Assembly (NCBI GenBank): GCA_945957135.1
Contig: CAMFLK010000004.1
Location: 1-47,752, forward strand
Reading direction: 5' to 3'
DNA: 47,752 nt
Origin: an uncultured Rhodospirillales bacterium
Lineage (GTDB): Bacteria > Pseudomonadota > Alphaproteobacteria > Acetobacterales > Acetobacteraceae
The position numbers and the translations under genes were made by a program. Below are positions 1-7,773 of this stretch, one piece after another (within the stretch, counting starts at the first letter, position 1; the number at the start of each line of letters is the position of its first letter). The notes beneath the pieces were generated by a model. It was given only the letters and a program-made list of their open reading frames with translations. It had not been told where the DNA came from and ran no database searches.

Positions 1-147
1 GTGCAAGCCGGGGAAGATGCCACCAGCCTTTTGCGACGCCTTGATGTCGCAAATGCAACCTTCGATGCCCCGGTGAGCGCGGCCGATGTCGGCGACATCG
101 CGATATGGGCGGCCCGCACCGCGTCAGGGGACCGCCTGCATGGATGA
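1..147 (+). CDS. 3' end of an unidentified prophage gene (5' end outside window)
   Basis: The first reading frame is open from the first base to a TGA at 145-147 and encodes the last 48 residues of a protein whose start lies outside the window. I do not recognise the fragment. Its stop overlaps the preferred ATG of the next gene (140) in the arrangement ATGGATGA, the usual sign of translational coupling in a phage operon. This overlap is the main reason for treating the frame as real. In related prophages the gene before the RepA-like ATPase is often a primase or another small replication protein, but nothing in these residues proves that. Confidence 0.45.
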   Translation: MQAGEDATSLLRRLDVANATFDAPVSAADVGDIAIWAARTASGDRLHG

Positions 148-1333
148 TGGGTACCGTGATGACGACGACTATATCGACAAGTTGGTGGACGAGGGTCTGC
201 GCCGCGCGAAGCTCGCATACGAGAAGCCCAAAGAGACGGAGGATCCCCGCCCCGCCTTCTCCATCATCGACCCCACCGGATACGAAGGACTGCATATTCC
301 GGAGCGTCGCTGGATCGTGCCGGACTGGCTGCCGGTGGGCCATGTGACGCTGAACTATGGCGACGGCGGCACCGGCAAGACGCTGCTCACCCAGCAGCTG
401 ATGACGAGCTGCGCCACCGCCAAGCCATGGTGTGGCCTGGCAGTTGAACCGTGCCGCGCGTTCGCGCTTTTCTGTGAAGACGACGAGGACGAGCTGCACC
501 GACGCCAAGCCGACATCTGTGATGCCTACGGCATCAGCTTCTCCGACCTGGGCGACATGCGCTGGGTGTCCGCCGTCGGTGCCGACAACTTGCTCGTCAC
601 ATTCGACGCCGATAGCCGGCCCTACCCCACCGAGCGCTTCACCCAGCTACGCGAAGCCGTCACGACCTTCGGTGCCCGGCTGGTGATTCTCGACACGGCG
701 GCGGACACGTTCGGCGGCAACGAGAACGACCGGGCGCAGGTCCGCCAGTTCATCGGCAACATTCTCACCGGCTTGGCGCGTGACATCGACGGCGCCGTGA
801 TTCTCAATGCCCACCCCAGCCGCTCCGGGTTGTCGGCATCCGGTGATCTCGACGGCGGCAGCACCGGCTGGTCGAACTCCGCACGCTCACGCTGGGGCCT
901 CGCCCGCCCCGCCGGGGAAGACGTGCCGGCTGACACGCCAGAACGCGTCCTGAGCCGCCGGAAGGCCAACTACGCCTCCAAGGGCACCGAAATACGGCTG
1001 CGGTGGCAGCAGGGCGTCCTGGCGCCCCAGGAGCGGCCACACGGGCTTGCCGCAGCAGCCAGCCACGCCGAATGCGAAAGGGTGTTCCTCGACCTATTGG
1101 CGCGCTGCGACAGCGCGAACCTACCCGTCTCCGCCAGCCACAACGCCGGCAACTATGCGCCGAAGACCTTCGGTCGGCGGTCCGACCGCTGCGGCTACGA
1201 GCGTAGGGATTTCGAGGCTGCGATGTCCCGGCTGCTGTCCGCGGGGGCGATCGTCCTGGTGAACTATGGGCGCTCAGGCGACGAGCGCCGGCGCATCGCC
1301 GCCGCGCCACAGGCCGGGGAGTCAGCGGCATGA
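140..1333 (+). CDS. RepA/DnaB-like AAA family ATPase (prophage replication helicase-type)
   Basis: A 397-residue RecA-fold P-loop ATPase of the kind found as replicative helicase or helicase-loader in plasmids and temperate phages (RepA of RSF1010, AAA_25-type proteins). Walker A is GDGGTGKT at residues 74-81 with Lys80. Walker B is the hydrophobic strand ending in Asp185 (LVILDTAAD). A motif ending in NAHPS near residue 220 fits the sensor region of this family. The C-terminal 120 residues look like a separate winged-helix-type tail. I chose the ATG at 140 rather than the upstream in-frame ATG at 86, because 140 has AGGGGA about eight bases upstream and overlaps the stop of the preceding gene. 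It is probably cytoplasmic and acts in replication of the element. Family assignment is good; the precise role is inferred. Confidence 0.75.
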   Translation: MDDGYRDDDDYIDKLVDEGLRRAKLAYEKPKETEDPRPAFSIIDPTGYEGLHIPERRWIVPDWLPVGHVTLNYGDGGTGKTLLTQQLMTSCATAKPWCGLAVEPCRAFALFCEDDEDELHRRQADICDAYGISFSDLGDMRWVSAVGADNLLVTFDADSRPYPTERFTQLREAVTTFGARLVILDTAADTFGGNENDRAQVRQFIGNILTGLARDIDGAVILNAHPSRSGLSASGDLDGGSTGWSNSARSRWGLARPAGEDVPADTPERVLSRRKANYASKGTEIRLRWQQGVLAPQERPHGLAAAASHAECERVFLDLLARCDSANLPVSASHNAGNYAPKTFGRRSDRCGYERRDFEAAMSRLLSAGAIVLVNYGRSGDERRRIAAAPQAGESAA

Positions 1334-1351
1334 CGGCGCTGAACTCGTTCC

Positions 1352-1485
1352 TGCGGCGGTCCAAATTGATCGCTCGTAACTCGTTGAAATCATTGGTGCG
1401 GCGGTCCCTGCGGCGGTCGGCTGCGGCGGTCTGCGCCGGTTCCGCTAAGCCATTGAATTTGGCTGTGCGGCGGTGCTGCGGCGGT
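1352..1485 (+). repeat. Iteron-like array of TGCGGCGGT
   Basis: Six exact copies of TGCGGCGGT lie at 1352, 1397, 1409, 1422, 1466 and 1477, with a one-mismatch copy (TGCGCCGGT) at 1432. Spacings between neighbours are irregular but several are 10-13 bp, about one helical turn. The array starts just after the replication-type ATPase gene and sits in a 380-bp stretch (1334-1713) with no convincing gene, so it could be an origin or protein-binding region. GC-rich codon bias alone could make some copies, so function is inference. Confidence 0.5.
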
Positions 1486-1489
1486 TGCG

Positions 1490-1515
1490 GTGTAGGTCTC
1501 CCCATACCCCTACAC
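1490..1515 (+). other. Hairpin GTGTAGG/CCTACAC next to the repeat field
   Basis: Perfect 7-bp arms GTGTAGG (1490-1496) and CCTACAC (1509-1515) around a 12-base loop follow the TGCGGCGGT array directly. No T-run follows, so a rho-independent terminator is not indicated. It may be a structural part of an origin or simply an RNA hairpin in the leader of the next gene. The rest of the gap to 1713 is GC-rich, with no gene I can support. Confidence 0.4.
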
Positions 1516-1713
1516 GCACCGCCGCGCCGCTTGAGGCGGGCGCGGGTGCGTAACGAAAGGGCTTCGAGGCGCTGCGGCAGGGCCCTCCCCGACCACCCCA
1601 CCCCGACAGCCCCTCCCCCCATAGGGGGTGTCCAGGTCAGCGAAGTGACCCGGGGAATACCGTGCCCCAAACGATTTTACGCATCCCCAAAACCACGTTT
1701 TCAGGAACCCGGA

Positions 1714-2100
1714 ATGGCCCGCCCGCGAAAGCCCGCCGAGCTGCTGAGCCTGAGCGGCAGCTTCAAGAAAAATCCGAGCCGGTTTCGGCCGCCTGGCCCG
1801 AAGTCGGCGCGACCGCTGGGAAGCCCGCCGGCTTTCCTCGACAAGAGCGAGGCGGCGGCCTGGAAGGAAATCGCTGGGCAAGCCGCGCCGGGACTGTTGG
1901 CGGCGTCAGACCGGGTCATCGTTGAGTTCACGGCCCGGCTGCTGGCGCGGATGCGGCAACGCTGGCTCACGGGCGCCGAGATGACGCAGCTCCGGGCGGC
2001 GCTCAATTCCCTCGGCCTGTCACCCTCGGGGCGATCGTACGTCACCGCCCTGCCCGACGAGCCCAGCGAGGACTCGTCGTGGTCCGAGTTCACCGACTGA
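1714..2100 (+). CDS. Phage terminase small subunit-like protein
   Basis: A 128-residue basic, helix-rich protein. The layout is an N-terminal Arg/Lys/Pro-rich tail (MARPRKPAEL), a stretch ending in PPAFLDKSE, a helix with AAWKEIA, and a closing segment LNSLGLSPSGRS. This is the pattern of the terminase small-subunit-related proteins (P27/Terminase_4-like) encoded in many alphaproteobacterial prophages, which recognise packaging sites on phage DNA. The start at 1714 is preceded by AGGAACCC. The frame extends upstream to 1330, but that part is low-complexity Arg/Cys-rich translation of the GC repeats and is rejected. No large terminase subunit follows, so the packaging machine is incomplete here. 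The family match is from memory of motif order and is moderate. Confidence 0.6.
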   Translation: MARPRKPAELLSLSGSFKKNPSRFRPPGPKSARPLGSPPAFLDKSEAAAWKEIAGQAAPGLLAASDRVIVEFTARLLARMRQRWLTGAEMTQLRAALNSLGLSPSGRSYVTALPDEPSEDSSWSEFTD

Positions 2101-2498
2101 CCCGCCCCCTCGCCATCGCTGAGTCCGCCTCCAGCGCGGCCGAGCTGCTGCGCACCGCCGGCCACCACGTCCTGGCGGAGGCCATCAGCTTGTGGCTGGC
2201 CGGGGCCAGTCTCGATGACGCGCTCAACCTTGCACCGGGCTGGAGGCAGCACGTCCGGGACAAGGCCCGCACCACTGCCCTGCGGCGGCTGGCCGGCCTA
2301 TTGCCGGCGGGCAGTGCCCGAGCCACCGCCCAGGCAGCCGCCACCCTTATTGCCCGCTACGAGGCCACCGCCTGGCGCCGCGACCGTGCTGCTGGGCGGC
2401 GCCCCGCCGGGGTGCCTGGGGCCGCTTATGACGTGCTGGCGGCCGGCCCCGCCCCGTCGGCGGCCACGATCCGGCGCGTGCTGCGCCCCACCGGTTAA
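2079..2498 (+). CDS. Conserved-type prophage hypothetical protein
   Basis: A 139-residue Ala/Arg-rich, mostly helical protein without recognisable catalytic motifs. The GTG start at 2079 has GAGGA (2068-2072) upstream and lies inside the last 22 bases of the terminase-like gene, so translation is probably coupled. Proteins of this size with a GWR segment near residue 50 and a C-terminal IRRVL motif occur after terminase-like genes in prophages; I cannot name a function. The stop at 2496-2498 is directly followed by a promoterless, start-less ParB-like reading frame, which suggests a deletion junction just downstream. Confidence 0.5.
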   Translation: MVRVHRLTRPLAIAESASSAAELLRTAGHHVLAEAISLWLAGASLDDALNLAPGWRQHVRDKARTTALRRLAGLLPAGSARATAQAAATLIARYEATAWRRDRAAGRRPAGVPGAAYDVLAAGPAPSAATIRRVLRPTG

Positions 2499-3077
2499 GG
2501 CGCATGGCATCCGCGAGCCCATCGTGCTGCACGAGGGGGCCATTCTCGACGGGCGCAATCGCTACAGGGCGTCGCGGGTGGTGGGCGTGGATGCGCCGCT
2601 GACGCAGTTCGATGGGGCCGATCCGCTGGCGTTCGTGGTGTCGCTGAATCTTCGCAGGCGGCATCTGGATGAGAGCCAGCGGGCGATGGTGGCGGCGAAA
2701 CTGGCGACGATGAAGGTGGGGGGTGATAGGCGTTCGGATCATTCTGCCAATTGGCAGAATGATCGGGCGCAGCTCTCCGACTTGCTCATCCGCGCTCCGG
2801 CTGGCGCCCCGAAATCACCACCGTCACCGGCGCCAATTTCCGTTTCCGCTGCCGCCGACATGCTGAACGTTGCCCACGCAGCGTCCATCGCGCGCGGGAG
2901 GTGATTGAGAAGGGCGTCCCGTCCCTCAAATCCGCCGTGGAGTCCGGCGAAATAGCCGTTTCCGCCGCTGCCGCTATCGCGCGGGAACCGCCGGAGGAGC
3001 AACCGGCGCTCATGGAGGCCCACAATCATCGCGCGCGGTCTTCGATTCTTTATCGCAATGGCTCACCGAGACGCTAG
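2499..3077 (+). pseudogene. ParB/Srx-type nuclease-domain protein, 5'-truncated and frameshifted
   Basis: Translation of 2499-2904 gives the middle of a ParB N-terminal domain: HGIREPIVLHEG, the box ILDGRNRYRA, then SLNLRRRHLDESQRA. The residues that normally precede HGI in this family are missing, and no start codon or ribosome site lies in front. Near 2864-2873 the frame is lost. The first frame reads AADMLNV and soon stops at 2902-2904, while the +2 frame from 2874 continues the family pattern (PRSVHRAREVIEKGVPSL, then a helical tail) to TAG at 3075-3077. One extra base around AACGTTGCCC would explain this. Proteins of this type regulate or nick DNA in phages and plasmids; this copy should be inactive. 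Confidence 0.75.
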
Positions 3078-3086
3078 CGGTGAGCC
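3060..3086 (+). terminator. Stem-loop overlapping end of ParB remnant
   Basis: Perfect 9-bp arms GGCTCACCG (3060-3068) and CGGTGAGCC (3078-3086) enclose a 9-base loop that contains the TAG of the ParB remnant. There is no clear T-run after it, only ACTTTGG. It could slow or end transcription between the early-type and late-type genes, or be a protein-binding palindrome. The structure is certain; the role is inferred. Confidence 0.5.
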
Positions 3087-3131
3087 ACTTTGGCGCCGAC
3101 TTTGGGCATGCCGCCGATTCGGGAATCCTCA

Positions 3132-3866
3132 ATGCCGCTTCCTTCCTCCTTCCGCCGCCGCTCCGCGCCACCGTCACCCGACAGCGGGTTGCTGGATACC
3201 AACGGCTCGCCCCGGCCGATCGCCGAGCATCCGAAATTCGTTGCCATGCGGGAGCCATCTGCCGCCCTGGCCCGGGCTCACCGCGTCGCCACCTTGCAGA
3301 CCCGGTTGCTGGAACACGAAGTCTATTTCCGCCGTAACGGCAAGACCCCTCCGGCGCACGTGCGCGAAGGCATTGCCGCGGCCCGGCGTGAGCTTGCAGC
3401 GCTTGCCCCTGAGCCTTCAGGCCCGGAAGCCGGGGTTCCCGAGGAAGTGGCCGCGGCGTTCGCACTTATCGCGGGTGAGAAGGTTGAACCCGCATCGACC
3501 CCGGAGACGAAGCTGCAAAACGCTCGGCGAGCGGTGGAGATTTTGGATAAGGCCACGTTCACGCAGGACGGCCTCTTCTACGAAATGAAGGCGGAGTTGT
3601 CGGCGGAAGTCGCCCAGGCGCTGGCGCCGCGGCATCAGGAAATTCTGAGGACGATGCTGGAGGCCGCGCGCGCACTTTCTGCCGTCGTCATGGCGGAGCG
3701 GCAGCTTATCGCCGAAATGATCGTCGCCGGCTTCGACCTGCGCGCCGATATCCTCCGCAGACCCACCATCGTCCTGCCGGCCGCTTACGAAATCGGGACG
3801 GAGAGCGACACGAACTCTCAGCTGCACCGGTTCCGCGAAGTGCTAGAGAATTGGGGGATTATCTGA
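3132..3866 (+). CDS. Prophage hypothetical protein, helical
   Basis: A 244-residue protein that I cannot assign to a family. After a short Pro/Ser-rich N-terminus it is largely alpha-helical, with an Ala/Pro-rich hinge around residues 95-110 and long amphipathic helices after it. No membrane segment, signal peptide or Cys cluster is seen. In-frame ATGs at 3090, 3108 and 3132 are all possible. I prefer 3132 because GGGAA lies about seven bases upstream and the earlier codons overlap the hairpin region, but this is uncertain. Its TGA shares a base with the ATG of the next gene (TGATG), so the two are coupled. Position before the prohead protease suggests a structural or assembly protein. Confidence 0.5.
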   Translation: MPLPSSFRRRSAPPSPDSGLLDTNGSPRPIAEHPKFVAMREPSAALARAHRVATLQTRLLEHEVYFRRNGKTPPAHVREGIAAARRELAALAPEPSGPEAGVPEEVAAAFALIAGEKVEPASTPETKLQNARRAVEILDKATFTQDGLFYEMKAELSAEVAQALAPRHQEILRTMLEAARALSAVVMAERQLIAEMIVAGFDLRADILRRPTIVLPAAYEIGTESDTNSQLHRFREVLENWGII

Positions 3867-4354
3867 TGGTGGACATGACACTTGCCGCCTGGCGGGCCGA
3901 GATCGCCGAAGAGATGGCAACAGCCCAAGCCGAATCTCAGAAAGCACGCGCGGAGCTCGCCATCGCCGAGGAGGCGAGAGCCCAGGCTGCCGCCTATCAC
4001 CGCCAGCTCGCCCATCTCGTGGGGCGCATGTCCCGAACCGGGCACGTGGCGGCAGCCATCTGCGTTCGCCTGGAAGTTTTGACCATAGACCTTCGAGACT
4101 CCGTGGGGCGCGTGACCTCCGCGAAGTCACGCTGCGAAAACGCGCGCCACAGAATTATCGACCTCGACCTTGCCCTTGCACAGATCGACGCGGTGGCCAA
4201 CAGCGATTTGCCTGTCGCGACTAATGGCGAGCATCCCTTGAGCACGGGATGGACGAACTTGGCCCAGCGCCCGGAAGGCGCGCGGGGCCCGGGCGATCGG
4301 CCGGCGGGAGGTGGGCCCCCGCCGGCCGATCAGCCGGAGGAAGCGCTGGCATGA
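3866..4354 (+). CDS. Prophage hypothetical protein with coiled-coil N-terminus
   Basis: A 162-residue protein. Residues 5-50 are a charged Ala/Glu-rich helix of coiled-coil type, and a second helical block spans about 60-115. The last 40 residues are Pro/Gly-rich and probably disordered. I do not recognise the family. The ATG at 3866 overlaps the stop of the upstream gene, with GGGGGA about seven bases upstream. Its own TGA overlaps the start of the prohead protease (ATGA). The coupling to a capsid-maturation protease makes a head-assembly role such as scaffold or chaperone conceivable, but there is no direct evidence. Confidence 0.5.
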   Translation: MVDMTLAAWRAEIAEEMATAQAESQKARAELAIAEEARAQAAAYHRQLAHLVGRMSRTGHVAAAICVRLEVLTIDLRDSVGRVTSAKSRCENARHRIIDLDLALAQIDAVANSDLPVATNGEHPLSTGWTNLAQRPEGARGPGDRPAGGGPPPADQPEEALA

Positions 4355-5010
4355 ATCGTTCGCATCGCCCTTACACCATCAAGCTTGCCGGACGGGAGAC
4401 AGAGTCCCGCCAGATCACCGTCATCGCCACCGACGCGACGCCCGATCGCGTGGGCGATATCGTCGAACCCACCGGCGCGGACCTCAGCCAGTACCGTCGA
4501 AATCCCGTTGTTCTGTTCAACCACGACACCGAAAAGCCGATCGCCAAGTGCAGCAGCATCACTCAAAACGCAATCAACATCACGGCAACGATCCAGTTCC
4601 CCGCCGCGGGCATTTCGACGCTCAGCGATGATATCCTGTCGCTGGTGCAAGCCGGCATTCTGAGCGCGGTCTCCATCGGCTTCCGCCCAATCAAGTGGAA
4701 GTACCTTTCGGAGACCGGCTTCGGAATGCGATTCACGGAGTGGGAGCTGCTGGAAATCTCCGTCGTCAGCGTGCCCGCGAATCCCTCGGCACTGGTTTCC
4801 GAGCGGGCCATCCAGCGCAGTCGGAGCGCCGCCGCCATGGCAACGAGCTCGCCGGCATTCGGCATGGCGACAGGTGTTCTTGCTCATGCGAAGTCCAATC
4901 CAGTCCGGGCGAGAGACGCAGATCTCCATCGTCTCATGGCCCAACGTGAAAATGCGGATTTCCGCCGCCGCATCATCCACGCCCAGCAAATCCGCCGATC
5001 AACCTGGTAG
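4351..5010 (+). CDS. HK97-family phage prohead protease
   Basis: A 219-residue serine protease of the HK97 gp4/U35 type, which cuts the capsid delta domain during head maturation. The expected elements are in order: VTV-type strand and DRVGDIVEP (residues 32-40), the His strand VVLFNHD with His58, the Ser strand AVSIGFRP with Ser108, and the ELLEISVVSVPANP block containing Glu135. The catalytic His and Ser are thus intact. The ATG at 4351 has GGAGGAAG nine bases upstream and overlaps the previous stop. A longer frame starting at 4249 adds only a Gly/Pro/Arg-rich tail and is rejected. No capsid protein or portal gene adjoins it, which is abnormal: the next gene, 12 bases on, is a tail protein. 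Confidence 0.85.
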   Translation: MNRSHRPYTIKLAGRETESRQITVIATDATPDRVGDIVEPTGADLSQYRRNPVVLFNHDTEKPIAKCSSITQNAINITATIQFPAAGISTLSDDILSLVQAGILSAVSIGFRPIKWKYLSETGFGMRFTEWELLEISVVSVPANPSALVSERAIQRSRSAAAMATSSPAFGMATGVLAHAKSNPVRARDADLHRLMAQRENADFRRRIIHAQQIRRSTW

Positions 5011-5022
5011 GGGTTTCCAAAC

Positions 5023-6888
5023 ATGACGGCCGGCTTCAGCGTCACCATCAGCGCGGTGGACCGTGCGACCGAAACGTTGAACGCGGTCAATAAGCGCATG
5101 ATGGCGTTGACCGCCCCGGCGGAGCGGTTCAACAAGGCGCTTTCGAAATTCGGAGATGTGTCGGGCATCCGGCGCCTGAGCGCCGGCATCGGCGATCTGG
5201 GGCGCGGTGCGATGGCCACCGCCGAGCGCATGTCCCGCATCCTGGCACCGCTCAGCGCCATCACCGGTGCTCTTTCGCTGGCCGGGCTGGTGCGGCTGAC
5301 CGATCAGTGGTCCGTCTTCGGCCAGCAGCTCGGCTTCAGCGCCGCCCGCATCGGCATTTCCGCGAGCCGGCTGCAATCCCTCCAGGGTGCGGCCCGCATG
5401 GCCGGCGCCTCGGCCGGCTCGCTGACCTCAGGCCTGCAATCCCTCCAGGACACACTCACCAATGCCGCCGCCGGGCGCGATGCCGAGGCGGTGGTGATGT
5501 TCCGCCAACTTGGTATCGAGTTTCGTGGCCTCACTGCGGCGGACGCGTTGCCGAAGCTTGCCGACCGTATCGCGGCGATCCGCAATCCGACGCTCCAGGC
5601 CATGGTGGCCACGAAGCTGTTCGGAGCGGCCGGGGAGGAGTTGCTGCCGTTCCTGCGTCGGGGCTCGGCCGGCATGCGGGAATACGAGGATGCCGCCCGC
5701 CGGCATGGGCTGATCAACGAAAAAGGCGTGAAGGCGGCAGGCGACTTCCAGCGGGCGCAGACCAATCTGAAGATGGCGGTCGAGGGGCTGGGCTATGCCG
5801 TCGCCGAACGGTTGGCGCCGGTTCTGCTGCCGATGCTCAACGATCTCGCGGGTTGGATCGACCGTCATCGCACCGACATCGCCGAGACGATCGGCCGTAT
5901 CGCGGATGCGTTCAAGTCGTGGATCGACGGCGGCGGCCTGGATCGCCTGACGGAGCAGATCGGTCATCTGATCGAGCGTGTGGATGCGATCGCGCAGGCC
6001 TTCGGCGGCTGGAAGGTGGCCGCGATCGCCCTCGGCGCGGTGCTGACGGCCAAGGTGTTGGCGCCCGTCCTGAGGCTGTCGGGTCTGCTTGTCCGCATGG
6101 GAAGCGTCATCGGCTGGGCTCGGCTGCTGACCGGTGGCCTGTGGGGCGCGGTGACCCAGCTGCATGGCGATACCGACCCCAACGCCACGCCGGATGGGGT
6201 CTATCCCGGCTTTAAGCCGGACATGGACGGCAGCGTCCATAATTTCCGCAACGATGTCTGGAACCCGCTGAGGCGGGCGGCAGGCTGGGTTGGCGACAAG
6301 CTCGGTATCACCGGTGGCAATGCGAGTGCCGGCGGCGTGATGCAGCAGTTGCAGGCCCTCGGATGGTCGCCGGAGGCAGCCGCCGGCCTCGCGGCGAACT
6401 TCCAGGCGGAATCGGGTTTCAATCCGGCTTTGGTCGGCGACAACGGCCAGGCCTACGGCATCGGCCAGTGGCACCCGGATCGGCAGGCTGAGTTCCAGCG
6501 CCTGTTCGGCCGCCCCATCCAGGGCAGCAGTCTCGCGCAGCAGCTCGCCTTCGCGGATTGGGAGTTGCGCGCCGGGAAGGAGCAGCGTGCCGGCCGGATG
6601 CTGATGGGCGCCAAAACGGCGACCGAGGCCGGACAGATCGGCTCGCTGTTCTACGAGCGACCACGCGACCGCTGGGGCCAGGCGCAAGCCCGCGGCAGGC
6701 TGGCGCAGGACATCTATCGCGCCGGCGGCGCCTCTGTCGCGGGGCCCGGTGCCCCCGGCGGCGGCACCGCGACCGTCAACGTCGTCATTCGCGGCGCCCC
6801 GGCTGGCACGACGGCCACCACCACCTCCAGCGGCAACCTCGCCACCACCGCGCGCATCGAGCGGCCCAGCCTCGGCACCGTGCCGTAG
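5023..6888 (+). CDS. Tail tape-measure protein with C-terminal tail lysozyme domain
   Basis: A 621-residue tail protein. Residues 1-330 have the Ala-rich helical repeats of tape-measure proteins, with a hydrophobic segment near 83-98 and a longer one near 332-368 that may insert in the membrane during DNA entry. Residues about 437-565 match the phage tail lysozyme fold: GWSPEAAAGLAANFQAESG, followed by QAYGIGQWHPDR and a closing FYERP segment. The Glu in the AESG motif is the likely catalytic acid for peptidoglycan cleavage. The C-terminal 50 residues are Gly/Thr/Pro-rich. The start at 5023 is preceded by AGGGG. The protein is shorter than most siphophage tape measures, so the tail would be short or the gene is internally reduced. 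Confidence 0.8.
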   Translation: MTAGFSVTISAVDRATETLNAVNKRMMALTAPAERFNKALSKFGDVSGIRRLSAGIGDLGRGAMATAERMSRILAPLSAITGALSLAGLVRLTDQWSVFGQQLGFSAARIGISASRLQSLQGAARMAGASAGSLTSGLQSLQDTLTNAAAGRDAEAVVMFRQLGIEFRGLTAADALPKLADRIAAIRNPTLQAMVATKLFGAAGEELLPFLRRGSAGMREYEDAARRHGLINEKGVKAAGDFQRAQTNLKMAVEGLGYAVAERLAPVLLPMLNDLAGWIDRHRTDIAETIGRIADAFKSWIDGGGLDRLTEQIGHLIERVDAIAQAFGGWKVAAIALGAVLTAKVLAPVLRLSGLLVRMGSVIGWARLLTGGLWGAVTQLHGDTDPNATPDGVYPGFKPDMDGSVHNFRNDVWNPLRRAAGWVGDKLGITGGNASAGGVMQQLQALGWSPEAAAGLAANFQAESGFNPALVGDNGQAYGIGQWHPDRQAEFQRLFGRPIQGSSLAQQLAFADWELRAGKEQRAGRMLMGAKTATEAGQIGSLFYERPRDRWGQAQARGRLAQDIYRAGGASVAGPGAPGGGTATVNVVIRGAPAGTTATTTSSGNLATTARIERPSLGTVP

Positions 6889-6907
6889 ACATTCCAGGAG
6901 AAAGCCC

Positions 6908-7141
6908 ATGACCACCCCGATCGGAACCAGCGTGACGTACTACTCCGCCCACGCAGACGGCTATGACGAAGCACCGTTGCCGGGGCTTTTTCTCGCGCCG
7001 TCCGAGGCGGGCGCCGATGACAACGCCCGGCTGCTGGTGTTCGGGCTCGATGGCCGGTCGTTCATCGTGACCCCGCCGACGCGGGCCACGTACCAGGCCA
7101 TCGGCGGGGCTCACGGCGGGTTCTGGTGCCTGCCGGGATAA
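6908..7141 (+). CDS. Small phage protein, tail-region
   Basis: A 77-residue protein, beta-rich with many aromatic residues, without signal peptide or membrane segment. I do not recognise it. AGGAG lies seven bases before the ATG at 6908, and it follows the tape-measure gene by 19 bases, so it belongs to the same transcript. It may be a minor tail or tail-completion protein. The frame extends upstream to 6749, but that section overlaps the tape-measure coding sequence and is not needed. Confidence 0.5.
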   Translation: MTTPIGTSVTYYSAHADGYDEAPLPGLFLAPSEAGADDNARLLVFGLDGRSFIVTPPTRATYQAIGGAHGGFWCLPG

Positions 7142-7223
7142 GCGGCATCGCAGCGATGGGGGGAGCGCCAGGCTGGACGGCACGCGCCACGACGAGCTGG
7201 TGGCCGCTGCGCTGACCGCTGGG

Positions 7224-7358
7224 ATGCTCGACCCGGAGACGACACCCAAGGAGGCCATCCAGCGCTGGCAGGACGTGCTGATGGAATTAGGCGTCGGGGG
7301 ATTTGACGTCAGCCTCTATGGCGGACAACTTCATGCTGATGTCTCGCAACGAGTCTGA
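7224..7358 (+). pseudogene. Possible small phage gene cut by the AT-rich cargo block
   Basis: One frame reads LDGTRHDELVAAALTAGML from 7173 and then PKEAIQRWQDVLMELG before running into the 3' end of the opposing membrane-protein gene and stopping at 7356-7358. The first part has the codon use of the surrounding phage genes; the last 20 residues do not. The only ATG in frame is at 7224, and no ribosome site is evident. I read this as a small helical phage gene whose 3' part was replaced when the AT-rich block entered near 7285. This is a weak call. Confidence 0.25.
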
Positions 7359-7766
7359 CGATTTGTACCATAAGTGGGCAAATATTGCGACTGCGGGCAC
7401 GGTGCTAAGCCCCACGATCAATAGTCCAACGAAGGTCGAAATTTTCACTTCTGCAAAAAACGACATCAACACCAACATCAAAGTAAGCAAACAACCGAAT
7501 CCGAACGTCCAATGAACCGAACCTCTGTAAAGACGGTCGTAATTAGAGCGAAAAACGCTAAGGTCAATTTTTATTAAATTCAACTTATCTTCTATTTCTT
7601 CCAATTGAAATCCTCTATCTTTTTCCTCACGAAGCCATTCTTTTATATTCGCTACTTTCTTTTCGACGGGCGCCACCCCTAATTCACCCGATATTTGCAA
7701 TATGGCCGTGCCCGCGTGGATGCCGACTCCCAACTGGACAATGCTGTAGAAGTCTTGCACATTCAT
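7287..7766 (-). CDS. Two-helix membrane protein of unknown function in AT-rich cargo
   Basis: A 159-residue protein with a soluble N-terminal half (residues 1-80, containing a charged helical stretch KEWLREEKDRGFQLEEIEDK) and two closely spaced membrane helices at about 86-105 and 111-132. A short charged C-terminal tail follows. There is no signal peptide. I cannot assign a family. Base composition is clearly lower in G+C than the flanking phage genes. It is transcribed divergently from the ImmA-type gene, with only 27 bases between the two starts, so they probably share control. A soluble sensor domain joined to a two-helix membrane part is a common layout for phage exclusion or abortive-infection effectors, but that is inference from layout only. 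Confidence 0.55.
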   Translation of the reverse strand: MNVQDFYSIVQLGVGIHAGTAILQISGELGVAPVEKKVANIKEWLREEKDRGFQLEEIEDKLNLIKIDLSVFRSNYDRLYRGSVHWTFGFGCLLTLMLVLMSFFAEVKISTFVGLLIVGLSTVPAVAIFAHLWYKSSDSLRDISMKLSAIEADVKSPDA

Positions 7767-7773
7767 TGCGATA

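Noticed and set aside
86-139. Upstream start for the RepA-like ATPase
   Set aside because: The ATG at 140 has a better ribosome site and the stop/start overlap with the preceding frame.
1352-1485. Reading the TGCGGCGGT copies as a CRISPR or tandem repeat
   Set aside because: The unit is only nine bases, the spacers vary from 1 to 36 bases, and one copy is imperfect, which fits iterons or GC-bias better.
1330-1713. N-terminal extension of the terminase-like gene
   Set aside because: It is the translation of the TGCGGCGGT repeats, Arg/Cys-rich, while a normal start with AGGA lies at 1714.
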